From Paraspadella gotoi (taxonomy: Eukaryota; Chaetognatha), in assembly GCA_051294375.1 (NCBI GenBank), contig CM119263.1, positions 13,656,414 through 13,720,413 of the forward strand: a stretch of DNA of 64,000 bases, written 5' to 3'. The notes beneath the pieces are model-generated. The model searched no databases. It was not told the origin of the DNA and saw only the letters and a list, made by a program, of their open reading frames with translations. Below, piece by piece: positions 24,990 to 37,466 of the stretch (position 1 is the stretch's first letter; each line of letters starts with the position of its first letter). The position numbers were made by a program, and so were the translations under genes.

Positions 24990-25336
24990 GTCCCAGTACC
25001 CTCTGAGAACCCCCATCTCGGGCCTCCCCAACTTCCCCGCCAAACCGTACGCATCATTAACACCCCGTCCTCCGGCGTCCCCGGACTCGTCCTCGACCGC
25101 AGCCCCGCATTTTCTCGAAGACACCCACATAACCGCCCACGTCCGACATCCTCGCCGACCTGGCCGGCTTCCCCAAGGCCCCTCCAGTAGCGGCGGGGGT
25201 TCGCCCGGACCCTCCAGCGGAAAATCCCGGAAAAAGCGCCATCAGCGCCGAGGGGCGTCCGCAAAAATCCTTTCCAGACTTTCGATCCCTCCCAACCCTC
25301 CCCCCCCTCCTCGCCTTCTTCCTTCTGCTCCTCCTA
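24990..25336 (+). other. GC-rich island with open frames, unassigned
   Basis: A C-rich stretch in AT-rich surroundings. Two + strand frames stay open for most of it (one with PSSGGGSPGPSSGKSRKKRH), giving Pro/Ser/Arg-rich translations. The mariner-like element starts right at its 3' end. It could be an exon or a CpG-rich regulatory island. Confidence 0.25.
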
Positions 25337-25939
25337 TACACTGCGGCGCAAAAAAAAGTAGTCACTTGTTAGCTTTAAATACCCCACTATTTCTTTTTTA
25401 AATTTTAAGAAAATATTTATAAAAAATATAATTTTTTAAAAAAGCTATTGATTGGTTCAGGCAGTAGAATACAGCAATTCTTTAAAGTCAGAGTCTGAAA
25501 ACAGAATTGGGAAAAAATTATTTTTGAAGGTTAAGTTGATACTTTTTTTTGACTGATGATAAAAGATTGTTTTTTTATATAGTTTTTTTACTTATTTTAA
25601 TCTGATTTAGGTAAAAAATGGTTGACACCTATCCCTACAGATATTCTATGTATAATTTATTCAGCCAATTTTATATTATAAATATTTTATAATAAAAAAA
25701 GTTATTAACTCTTATTGATTAAAAAAAACTAATTTCATTTTTTTTCAATTTTTTGTACCAATCGACTTTGTCGTCCTATAACTTTAAAACGCTTTGCTAG
25801 ATTTGATTGGAACTTGGACCAATTGCTTTATCTTTTAATAAGCGTTGTTTTATATTTCTATATCTTTGTAAAATTCAGCCATCCAATACAGTTTTTTTCG
25901 TTGTGAAAAAGTAGCTATTTTTTTTTGCGCCGAAGTGTA
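25337..25939. mobile_element. Tc1/mariner-like MITE
   Basis: A 599-bp unit (25339-25937) is flanked by TA on both sides. Its ends are inverted repeats: CACTGCGGCGCAAAAAAAAG at the left and CACTTCGGCGCAAAAAAAAA read inward from the right. The interior is AT-rich and has no transposase. Confidence 0.75.
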
Positions 25940-26215
25940 CTTTCTTTCATTTACATTCACCTTCTTTTACTCATCCTTTCTCTTCTCCCTTCACGTCAAT
26001 GGGCCACCCCTCTCTGCCTTTCCTTGTAGAGATCATTGTTTGCGTCAATCGCGTCATTGGCGTCAATTTCGCCGTTTGCTGCATTATTCTTCCCTTGATC
26101 ACGACTCTCCTTTCTCAATTCTTAACATCGTGAGTCACATTTGAACGTCCCAACTCCGATGTAATCTGATAATATAATCCTGTTAAATCCATAAATTTTC
26201 AAATTATTCCGAATA

Positions 26216-26480
26216 GGTTTTCAGTTACGTCGTGGTCGGTCTGTCAGTCTGACCGTCTGTCCGTTTGTCTCTCCCACTCACGTTTTAAATGCTCATAACG
26301 CGAGTCATACCGTGTCAATTTGGTTCATATCTGGTAGAAAGGTAGGGTTAAAAAGGAGCTTTAGTTTTCTTATGTCTCATAATTGTGCAGTCACATCTGA
26401 TCGCATGGCCAGACATGACCAGACATTCAATGTCGGTTCTTCTTTCGTGCCAATTTCTTTTCGTCCTCACTTCTGGCCCC
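26216..26480 (+). repeat. Hairpin plus GTCN-repeat element, copy 2 (no clear hairpin)
   Basis: GGTCGGTCTGTCAGTCTGAC begins a GTCN run, followed by TTTTAAATGCTCATAACGCG. The 3' part matches copy 1. The hairpin is not obvious. Confidence 0.5.
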
Positions 26481-27010
26481 TTTGCCATCGCCTTTAATCC
26501 TGCAATCCCTACCATTTTCCAAATTACCCCGAAACTTTTTTAATTCACCCTCGATCCCCAAAATTCATCGCCAACCCTTTTTTTTTCTTTCTCTTTGGCC
26601 ACAAAAGGCTAAAGTCGCTGAAAGAATAAATGATCGAAAGAAAGAAAATCGCAGGAGAAATAAAGAACCCGATCCTCGGTCTCGGATCCAGGATTGATGA
26701 ATTAATAGGGGGGAGGCCGTTCAGTCTCCTTCACCTTTTTCTTATAAATTTTTTAAAAAATTCTTTATTTTATCTTTTTTTTTTAAATCTTATATATGAA
26801 ACTGGAATTATAACCTCCATTAACTTCGCAGTGCTGATTTATATTAACATTTAAATGAGAAAATTTAAAATATTTAAGCTCCCTTCTTTTATTTATTACG
26901 TTTCATTTTATCTATCGTCCTCATTTTTTGTGATCTTCTTTGTTTTTAGATTATCCTGTCATCGTTCTTTTTTTTTCTCCATCCTATTCTTCTTCCCGTC
27001 CCAATGAAAT
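26481..27010. other. Noncoding spacer
   Basis: AT-rich; nothing recognised. Confidence 0.6.
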
Positions 27011-27121
27011 TCTTCTTCGTCTTCTTCTTCTTCTTCTTCTTCTTCTTCTTCTCCTCCTCTTCTTCTTCTTCTTCTCTTCTTCTTCTTCTTTTTTCTTCTT
27101 CTTCTTCTTTCTTCTTCTTCG
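27011..27121. repeat. (CTT)n triplet repeat
   Basis: CTT units with CCT and single-base shifts. Confidence 0.95.
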
Positions 27122-27214
27122 CCGAATCATCAATTAAGAATCGTTTATCGGCAAAAACACCATCGATCGAAGCCTCGTTAGTATCATCGTCATCCTCCTC
27201 CCTCTGTTAATTAC

Positions 27215-27317
<103 letters not shown>

Positions 27318-27567
27318 CTTTGGTCGGGCCAAATCAAAAGAAGAGCAAGAATGGACACACTTTTTGATCTCCTGGCGCCGGTTTCGTCAGACAGACTCGA
27401 CACGAGGAAAACAAATGACTAAAGATTTTTTTCTTGTTCTTTTGTTCTTTTTTTTTTTTTTTTTTTCGTCCCCGATTTTCTAGTGCATCTCCATTGAGAA
27501 TTAGTGGCGGGCGATGGGAGACGACGTTTCGCTAAATGAAGATCAGATGACAATTCTCGCGACGAAG

Positions 27568-27573
27568 TCTCTC

Positions 27574-27662
<89 letters not shown>
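27568..27662. repeat. (CT)n microsatellite
   Basis: CT run with one G interruption; it faces the GA tracts on either side (27218-27316 and 27733-27829). Confidence 0.99.
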
Positions 27663-27663
<1 letters not shown>

Positions 27664-27732
27664 ATTATCCGCTGTAAGAAGAAGGCGTGACGAAGGTTTC
27701 GGAAGGACACCATCGGAATTTGTCATTGTATT

Positions 27733-27828
<96 letters not shown>

Positions 27829-27829
27829 A
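27733..27829. repeat. (GA)n microsatellite
   Basis: GA run with GGA and GAA interruptions. Confidence 0.97.
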
Positions 27830-28420
27830 ATAATGATGAGCGTAAGAAGAAGGGATGGGAAGCCGCGGGTTTAGACGAAGCCTCTGTCTGGGATAGACGC
27901 GAAATGGCTTCGCGGTTTACATCCCATTTAGTGTTGAACGGAGAATGTCTCAGCCATCACTGATTTTTATCATTCTGGAGCTAAATTTTTTTTTCATCAA
28001 CGTACAAAACTTAATCATCATCAATCGATAAAAAATAAAATCGAAGTAAACTCGTCTTTTTTTTTTCACCGTTGATCACCGCCGATTGAAATATCTATTA
28101 TCGAACTCGTTCCCAAATTGAATTGTTTGTAAACAAATCGCGGGAAAGTTTGGGACGCTTGGGGAATCTTCGTTAATATCTCGAATGGTGGCGAACCACA
28201 GTGGAATCGGTTTCCCGGCAAAGTTAAAAAATAGAGAATTTATTCCGTTTGTAATTTACACAATCGTTAAGTAACTTCCGAGTTATTGAGTTTTCTCCTT
28301 TTCTCGAGTTTTCCGGAATTTTTCAAATTAATTAAATTGGAGTAATCAACGTAATTTAATTATGATTTTCGACGCCGACTTTCTCGCTTCCTTCGCTTTA
28401 AGTGTAAAAGTTTTTTATTA
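27830..28420. other. Noncoding spacer
   Basis: Nothing recognised. Confidence 0.6.
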
Positions 28421-28451
28421 TAAATATTATTGTTATTATCATTATTACTAA

Positions 28452-28527
<76 letters not shown>

Positions 28528-28571
28528 ATTATTATTATTATTATTTTTATTATTATTAATATTAATATTAA

Positions 28572-28643
<72 letters not shown>

Positions 28644-28644
28644 C
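28421..28644. repeat. (ATT)n triplet repeat
   Basis: Long ATT run with a few ATA/TTT interruptions; reads as poly-isoleucine on the minus strand, not a gene. Confidence 0.98.
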
Positions 28645-30031
28645 ATTTTAAGGTTAATTGTACTTTATCGACCATTATCAGTATTCGTCTCAAGGTGGTT
28701 TTTGTAGTCGCTTTGGTTGAATGATTTTCTTTTGACTATGCCATGTCCTATTCCTTTTCAAAAGTTGAAAATTCGTCAAACTAAAAATTCGGAAATACCT
28801 TTTGTTATAGGTTTTTACTAAACGTCGAACATATCTCTTTTTTTTTTTTTTTTGTTTCCAAATTTGTTCCTTTTTGATTTTTCAATTTTCATGAATCATT
28901 CCAATTTCCAAGTTCCTTCAACAACGAGATCTTCGTTTCAGCCGTCGACGTATTCTCCCTCCTGATGTTTCTCACTCATCCCTCCCTCCCTCTTCTGTTC
29001 TCCCTCTTACCCTCCTCCCCCCCCCCATCGTCTTCAGCGCTAAGCCTAAAAGTACAGATCGAAATCTAAAGAAAAGAAAGAAAAAAAAATGGGGGGGAAA
29101 AAAAAGGAAAGGAACTCGATGTGAAGTGAACGCCGATATCGAGCGAGAAAGAAGAAAGAATTAAAGAAAACAAAATCTTAAAACGAAAATAAATAATTAG
29201 GAAGGGAAAAAAAAAAGAGAGTGGGTATTGAAAAAAAAAAAGGAACTGAAGGAAATCGACAATCGGAAGAGATGAGGTTTGAACTCGGGATTCTAATCGA
29301 GTATCTCCTTCGCCCATCTCTCCATCCCTAGTCCCAGCCTGGGCGCCTCTACCGTCTTCAGATATCCGATGCCAATACTTAGAAAATACTGAAAATGAAA
29401 TTTGGTTGTTACCTTACTCAAAGCTGCGACGTAAAAGTCGTTGCTGGGGCCGTCAATATAGCCTTCGTCGTCGTCGTTGTGGTCATCACCGTCCATCTCG
29501 GAACTCTCGGAATGTTTTTTTTTTCCTTTAATCCCCTTTCGTCTGTTTCCGTCTTTATTTCTTTCTTTTTTTATTTTTCTCTCTTTCTTGTCCTTCCTTC
29601 TCTTCCTTTTCTTTTTTCTTTTTTTTTTAATTTTTAACATTTCATTTTTTTTTCTCTCCATTTTTAAGGAGTGATTAATTAAAATTAAAAATAAAATTAA
29701 AACGAAACGATACTTTAAAGCATTCCCTCGATTTCCCCCTCGAGTTGTTTGTCACGATGCGAGACGGGTGCCAGACTGGCGCTACCGATACTCCGTGAAA
29801 ACTCTTCCCTTTCGAGCGTCGTATCGAACGCCCACGATCTCCTATCGAACGTTTTGTTATAAAGTTTATTCCTTCTCTCGTTAACAACGAACTCATTGAA
29901 CGAAGCCTTCGAACGACCAAAAAATAACGATAAAATTTTAAAAAAGTAAACGAGGTCAAATACCTGAACCAGACTCTGAATCGATTTTTATGTCGCCCAT
30001 CAATTCGTCAAAACAGCGCGTCCCCCTCGCG
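28645..30031. other. Noncoding spacer
   Basis: AT-rich with purine and pyrimidine patches. GGTTTGAACTCGGG near 29277 resembles a Pol III B box but no tRNA fold is found. Confidence 0.55.
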
Positions 30032-30738
<707 letters not shown>

Positions 30739-30767
30739 TGAGAGAGAGAGAGAGAGAGAGAGTAGAG

Positions 30768-30831
<64 letters not shown>

Positions 30832-30832
30832 T
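30739..30832. repeat. (GA)n microsatellite
   Basis: GA run with TA and GG interruptions. Confidence 0.97.
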
Positions 30833-30979
30833 CTTTTCCACTTAAAGTCAAAGATGGTGGTGTTAAGACGTTGGTGGCGAGTGGTATTAATGCTGGGGGT
30901 AATTGTTTAAAATATAAATGAAAGAAATAGTATTACATCTCCAAAAGAAGCGGCAGTGAAAATATAAAAAAATATATAT

Positions 30980-31180
30980 TGATGGAAGAATGAACGGATG
31001 GCTGATTGGATGGTTGGTTATTGAAATGGATGTATGAATGGATGGACAAACGGAAGGATGTGGCAAGTATACTTGGATGTGAAGGTCGAGTTGAAAAATC
31101 AATAAGTCACAACTTATAGTCTTATACTTGGATGTGAAGTCTTATACTTAGTCATTTTTGGATGCGCAGACGTCAAGATA
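30980..31180. repeat. GGAT-type tetranucleotide and short dispersed repeats
   Basis: Imperfect ATGGATGG repeats, then three copies of a CTTATACTTGGATGTGAAG-like unit between about 31060 and 31165. Confidence 0.7.
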
Positions 31181-31350
31181 ACTGAGTGATGATCATTGAT
31201 AATATATGGCGACTTTGGTGGGAAGGTGTTGAAAGTAAGCACCGATGGTGGTAACGAGTGAAGATGATGAACTGAAGATGAATGGTGGCTCTGGGTGGTT
31301 GGAGGGAGAATTTGGAAACCCCGAATTCATCTCTAAGAAGGAGCCTCCGC

Positions 31351-31464
<114 letters not shown>

Positions 31465-31760
31465 GTTCCCCCTTCTTCATTTATATCATAATCTTCGTTC
31501 CTAGCTTTTATTCAAAAAACTGGAGTTCATCCTAGATTTATGTTATTTTAACGCCTTTGCGCCTTTACCTCCGCGAAATCATTCGAGTCTTCGCCCTCGT
31601 CGTCGTCTTATCCCCGTACTATAACGTGTCTAATATGGTTTATGAGTTTTTCTTTAATTACTTTTTCGCTCAAAAACATTTAAAGATAATGGACATGCAC
31701 TACTTTCTTCAATCGAAGGATTTTTTATAAGCTCCCTCGAGAAAAAAAAAGCGGTTTTTT

Positions 31761-31761
<1 letters not shown>

Positions 31762-31816
<55 letters not shown>
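31762..31816. repeat. (CT)n microsatellite
   Basis: Pure CT run. Confidence 0.98.
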
Positions 31817-31818
<2 letters not shown>

Positions 31819-32901
31819 ATGATTGTTATTATTAGTTTATTCTTTCCCGGGCTCGGTTTTCATCTTCTTCTCTCATCTCGTTATCTTGGGTCGTCTCCAT
31901 TCAAATGTGATACTAATGCTTCCCGATCAATTATTTGTTTCTGGTTCTTCTATTTTCCCGATCTCTTTCCCACTGCGTGTGTGTTTTTTTCGACGTAGGC
32001 TGCTCTATTTTTATCATCAGCCTTATTAGCTACGTCAGAGCGAAGGTTTTTTTTTTTTAGTGGCGAACCCCGAACGCGTCGAGCGTAATCTAAATCGAAC
32101 CTTTCTCTATAGTTCTTTGTCAACTCGTAACAGGCGATAAAAAAAAGCGCAAGTGTCCGACGAGAGGGCGTCGATTCTCGCGAGAGAGAGAAATGCTTAA
32201 AATCCCTACGCATTTCATCTTTTTTTTTCGTTCATAATTCATCTTTCGTATTCCGAACGACGAGTCGGAAAGTCTCTCCCTTCCCGCCACCGATTTTTAC
32301 GATGAAAACTAAAGTCGGCCCCGTCAGTTGTCGAAGACGGAGGCCGGGGGCGCCCCTTTTCTCCCTGGGCTTTTTTTTTCTTTTTTTTTTTTTTTACTGA
32401 GAAATATTAATTATCAAAAGGACATACGCCAAGTTTGAGAGGCCCCGAGGGCGGCTTCGGACTAGGGCGACGTCGGATATTTCTCGATATTTTCGCGCGC
32501 GTCATCGTCGCCCAAAAAATTATGAGCGCCCCCGTCGGCCCGTTTCCGCATCACACGACGAAAAAAAAAAATGCGTTTCCTTCTCTGACCCAAATGAACC
32601 GCGATATCAGCAATTGATATTCATAGTAGTTTTTTTAACTTGTGTTTTTAATTCTTTTTTAATTCGCTCCGCGTCGTAACTTAATGGATCTCCAGGGTGC
32701 GAAGGAAGCCATAACGAATTAAAGTATTCTTTCTGTTATGATCCTCGTCATCTCCGTCTCCTTCCTCATCCTTCCTTAACCTCCTAGAAAATTGAGGAAT
32801 CTTTGGCGGTTCAGACGACATCGCTCACTTCTCCCCCCTCCCCCCCCTTCGCCTTAAATCACCCCATCCCCTCTGAGCTCCTGCGTGGAGCTCGCGACGG
32901 A
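31817..32901. other. Noncoding spacer
   Basis: Mixed composition with long T and A runs; no gene recognised. Confidence 0.6.
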
Positions 32902-32943
32902 AAGAGAGAGAGAGAGAGAGGAGAGAGAAGAGAGAGAGAGAAG

Positions 32944-32988
<45 letters not shown>
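32902..32988. repeat. (GA)n microsatellite
   Basis: GA run with GGA and GAA interruptions. Confidence 0.97.
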
Positions 32989-32990
<2 letters not shown>

Positions 32991-34552
32991 AATGAAAAGG
33001 AAGGGCTCGGACGCGTTTCCAAAACCAAGATTGGTCATTCTCCATCCCTCGTCTTACGTCAAAATCTCCACTTCCTCTTCCTCTTCCTCCATCTCTCTTC
33101 CTCTTCCTCTCGCAACCGTCTTGGATTATAAGCGGAAAAAAACCGAAAAGCTGACGAACAAATTATCCTAATTGGAACCACAACTTTGCCGTCAACCGTT
33201 TTGTTAAAAAAAAATTAACGCTCTCAAACAAAAAAAAGATACAATAAAAAAAAGAACGAGTTCATCGACTTCGGCGGCTTTTTCTAGTTTTTAGTGAAAT
33301 TTTCGTGAAAGAAAATTATATCACACCTTAAACTAATGCACACTTAACACTGATTAAAGATTATTTTTCTTTGTATTTAAAGAAATAAGATTTTTATGCG
33401 GAACTATATGGCAATGTGAAATAATAATTTGTAGGACGTGGATAAGATTTAAATTATTTTTTTAAATTATTTGACCTTAAAACAATCAACTCTTTTTTTT
33501 TTTTTGGTTAGCCTAACCCGAAGGCAATGTAATTTCCGTTCTAATTACACCTAATCAATGTGTTTATAAATAATTAAAGTACCGATTCGTAATGAAAAAA
33601 AATTTAGTCATTTTTTCGTCGAAGGCGTATTCACTTTTTTTTCGTGCGTCTTTATTTCTCTTCTTTCGAAACTGGTGGCAAAACGTTTTCCGTCATAAAT
33701 CTATGTCTGGATCAAGAAATTGGCCGCCAGGGCGTAGATGCTCGCTCTCTTTCTTCTTCTCCTTTCTCTCCCTACTCCCCAACGCCCCCTTTCTGCCTCC
33801 ACCTCACACTATCTCGCCGTCAAACTTTTTATATTTATATTAATCTTTTTTCCTTCTGTAAAGCGCGAGAGATTTTTCCATTTTCAAAAATTTATGAAAT
33901 TTTCAAATGCTCTCGGTTTCCCAGTTTTCTACCCACACACTCGGCGCCAAATCGAGGTTAACCGGTCGGGGGCGCAACTCGCTTCCTAACTTTCGACGCC
34001 TTCGTCCTCTAAGTAAAAACAAAATTGCCGAAAAAAGAAAAACCAACCACTTTTCATCTTGCCACATCGCCACAGGTTTTCTACTTTCAACTACGCAGAT
34101 AAAATAGCGCATCGTAACTTATTAAGGAATTACCTGATATATTACTCAATTTTCATTGACTTCCCGATAATGATACGCCCTTCCACTTGCCGCCTCCCAA
34201 TTCTCGGGTTGATCAAGTACATGAACCGTATGGAGGTGGAAGAGGAGACGGCGTAGGAGGAGGAAGAGAGGAAAGGAGGTGAGTTCCGAAATCTCAATCA
34301 AATTCGGTTTTGAAAGAAAAACATTAAAAACGTTTTCATCGGATTTGGACGAGTTCATCAACGGCCCGCCTAACCCGAAACATCACCACCGCACCTCCCC
34401 ACCTCCCCACCTCTTTCTCATTTAGATAATTTCGAGTCTCTTCTACTCTTTACAAGCAGGACACGGATGCAGAGTTGACTCTTGATATTTTAATAAACGG
34501 CGGCGTTTTTACTGGGAAATTAGTGAGATATCTGATATCATCAATCCATCAT
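32989..34552. other. Noncoding spacer
   Basis: CTTCCT hexamer-like repeats at 33065-33115; otherwise unremarkable. No gene recognised. Confidence 0.6.
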
Positions 34553-34555
34553 TTT

Positions 34556-34651
<96 letters not shown>

Positions 34652-34652
34652 T
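34553..34652. repeat. (TTTC)n tetranucleotide repeat
   Basis: About 25 perfect units. Confidence 0.99.
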
Positions 34653-35187
34653 TTCTCTCAATCTCTTTTTCTCTTTCTCGCTTTCTATCTCTCCCTATTT
34701 ATTCCCTTTGTCCACCTGTACTATATCATGAACCAAACGTTTCCAGTTGGTTGCACATCCCTTTGTTTGAGGTTTTATCCCCAGAGCGAGACCACCAAGA
34801 AAAGGGGACCACCTTTGTCGGACTCCCTGCCGAATCCAATACAATAAAAATAAGGCAAAATTTTTAGACTAGAAGTAGAACCATTTAAAAAAAATAGAGG
34901 AAGAAAAAAGGCGAATAAGTTAAAGAAAAGAAGAGAGAGAAAGGCTACATCAATAAAAGGGAACTGAAAACCCGAAAAATAGGAAAGCCCTCTTTTATTT
35001 TATTTTTATTGTATAAACAATAAACTTTCGCGGTCTCTCGCGTCTTTTGTCAGGAGTCTCCTCCCCGCAACCCCGTGGATCCCATTAGGAACTCCTGGTG
35101 GCTAATCGAGCGAAATCCCCCTATAACCTGCGGTTTATAAATGGTTAATAATATCTTTTGAAAATATACCGATAATGGTTTGCTAAT

Positions 35188-35220
<33 letters not shown>

Positions 35221-35888
35221 TCCTTTGGTCTTTTTTCCCTCTCACCCTCATTAACCCTTTTTTATACATCGACTCGGATGCCCTGAAGAGTTATAACTGT
35301 AAGAGCTGTTGTTTACACAGACGCCGCCCCCCTCCCATTCCTCCTCGACAGGCCGACACTCGACTCTTTTTACGTCTGCTTCCATTTTTCTTTATTTCTA
35401 TTCACTCCTTCGATAGAAAATTATGCTTTTATGCTCTTATGGAAGCCGCACGTTTTTTTTGTTGTTTTTTTGTTTTTTGTTTTTTTTTGTTTAGGAAGAG
35501 AAACGAGCCATCAATTACGCTCATTTAGAAGGACCCTAGAGTTGTTGCAAAATCCCACTTTTTGGTTGTGTTAATTTTCGATGAAAATGTTTTTTAATAG
35601 CAGTTTTAAATCATTATTTTTCTAAGGTTCTCTTAAAAATTCATATTAAACGTCGCTTGAGTTCTTTCTTTTATTAATATATCCCGAATATATAATTCGA
35701 ATGATTCCGGCGAGCCAAACGGGGCCAAACTTAATTTGTTTACTTATTGACGAGCTGACCTTAAGTCGCAGAAACACTCTGTCGAATCAAAAGCGTCACA
35801 ATTCCTAGCCAGACGAGACAATTATAATGTCTGCTTCATGTCACTCCTTCCTTTTGAACCCTTTTCATCCGTTCCCCTTCTTTTGCAG
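34653..35888. other. Noncoding spacer
   Basis: Short CT tract at 35190-35218; nothing else recognised. Confidence 0.6.
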
Positions 35889-36207
35889 GAGAACACGTCG
35901 CACGAAGACATCGTTACTGGCAGAGACGCTCTCGCTTCATTTTCTCGCGCTCCTCCGTTCGACGCGTCTCCCAACCAAAGGCGTCGTTGTCTTCGCTTTG
36001 CAGTGTCCTCGTCTCTCTCAGCGTCGTTTGCAGCAGCGTCGTTTTACCCAATAATCTGATCCCTCCCCGCTCACCGCTCTACCCACACCGGCGTCCCCAA
36101 TCCGAGCTGTCCCCCCCCCTCCCCCCGTCTCTCGCTCGCCTTCGAGAATTCGGGAGCCGGACGCCCTTTCCTCTTCGCTCATCGCAATCGTCCTTCTCGT
36201 CGTCGTC

Positions 36208-36210
<3 letters not shown>

Positions 36211-36289
<79 letters not shown>

Positions 36290-36305
36290 GGAGGAGAGAG
36301 AGAAG
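36211..36305. repeat. (GA)n microsatellite
   Basis: GA run with GGA and GAAA interruptions, upstream of the FGF gene. Confidence 0.97.
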
Positions 36306-36841
36306 AGCAGATATGACGTATCCATCGGTTCTCGACTCGGCCATCCAAGCCAATGGGCGAACCTGCGCAGGAGCCTCATTACATTCCGCGTAGTGCAGCC
36401 ACGTATCGACGAGTCGGCGCAAAAAAGCGATGACGTTGCGTTCGGATTATATTTTTCCGACCGAAGGAATTCTCGCTAGTAGTCGCGAAAAAATCCACGA
36501 GCCTCGTCGTTTTCGCTCGTCCTCGTTGCTGGAAAGACGACAAAAAATGTCACCGAAGACTGGAATCGATGGGATTGAAATTTGTCATCGTCGCTGCGTC
36601 ATTTCGTTCCCACCTCACCCTCGGCGCTGCCGCCAATCGTCGTTTTCGTCGTCGTCGTGGTCAACGGCGAACAGTAAAACTGGGATCTTGGACGATCGAG
36701 CGGCAACGAAATCGTCGATCCCACGTCGTCATCGTCGTTCTCGCCGTCGTCGCCGTCCCTCTCTCCCATCGCACCATAGAGTCACCGCGGATTGACTTTG
36801 TGAATTCGAGAGAAAAAATAATAGGTTGAAGGGAAGAGGAC

Positions 36842-36864
36842 GAGAGAGAGAAAGAGAGAAAGAG

Positions 36865-36960
<96 letters not shown>
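36842..36960. repeat. (GA)n microsatellite nearest the FGF gene
   Basis: Imperfect to 36868 then perfect GA to 36960; the last long GA/CT tract in the window, about 500 bp upstream of the preferred FGF start codon. Confidence 0.98.
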
Positions 36961-36963
<3 letters not shown>

Positions 36964-37466
36964 TTGACCGCCGATCATTGTCGTCGTCGATTCCATGGTA
37001 AAAGTCAAAGAATCATCGCGCATATAAAAGGTCCGCCCTTGGTCGAGGAATCGGAGTTGATCAATCGGCGATTGGAACTTGAACGCGACAATCAAAAGCA
37101 AAAAAAAAAACAACAAAACGCGGAAGAAAAGAAAATAATTACCACACGCACACACCCAAAAGACATTCCAAGACGTTTTCTCCCAAATTCGGACTTTTAT
37201 TAATGTCTCCGCCGCCTCCTCTCTCTACCTCCGTCTATTCCCTGCTCTTCGTCGCCCACGAAGAGAAAAAATCCGGACGAGCGTGGACCCAGTTCGTTCC
37301 TCCCCTTTCCTCCGGAACCCAACTAGTTCTTCGTCCCTTCCAACTCTCGATTCCTCGCTGGCCCCAGGGCACCGAGCCTTATTACTTCCAAATCCCCGTC
37401 CGTCGAAGCAGCGGCGCCGAAGTCGCCGCCGCATCTCTCCCTCGCCTTTCCCGTAGAGACTTCGCT

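Larger units (their letters stand above)
35889..37202 (+). other. Upstream region of the FGF gene: possible 5' leader exons
   Basis: This GC-richer stretch has several short open frames in different registers, none recognisable. A good 3' splice signal (ttcttttgcag) ends at 35889 and could begin a 5' leader exon of the FGF gene. The stretch is split by two GA tracts at 36211-36305 and 36842-36960. CGT/CGTCGT triplet-rich sequence around 36480-36780 produces Arg/Ser-rich translations that look like composition rather than protein. The assignment to FGF rests on position only. Confidence 0.25.

Noticed and set aside
26940-27210. Poly-Phe/Leu/Ser frames near 27 kb
   Set aside because: They arise from a (CTT)n repeat.
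28398-28646. Poly-isoleucine open frame on the minus strand
   Set aside because: It is an (ATT)n triplet repeat.
29270-29345. Possible tRNA on the minus strand (GTTCAAA with a 7-bp outer stem)
   Set aside because: The span is only about 54 nt and D and anticodon arms are absent.
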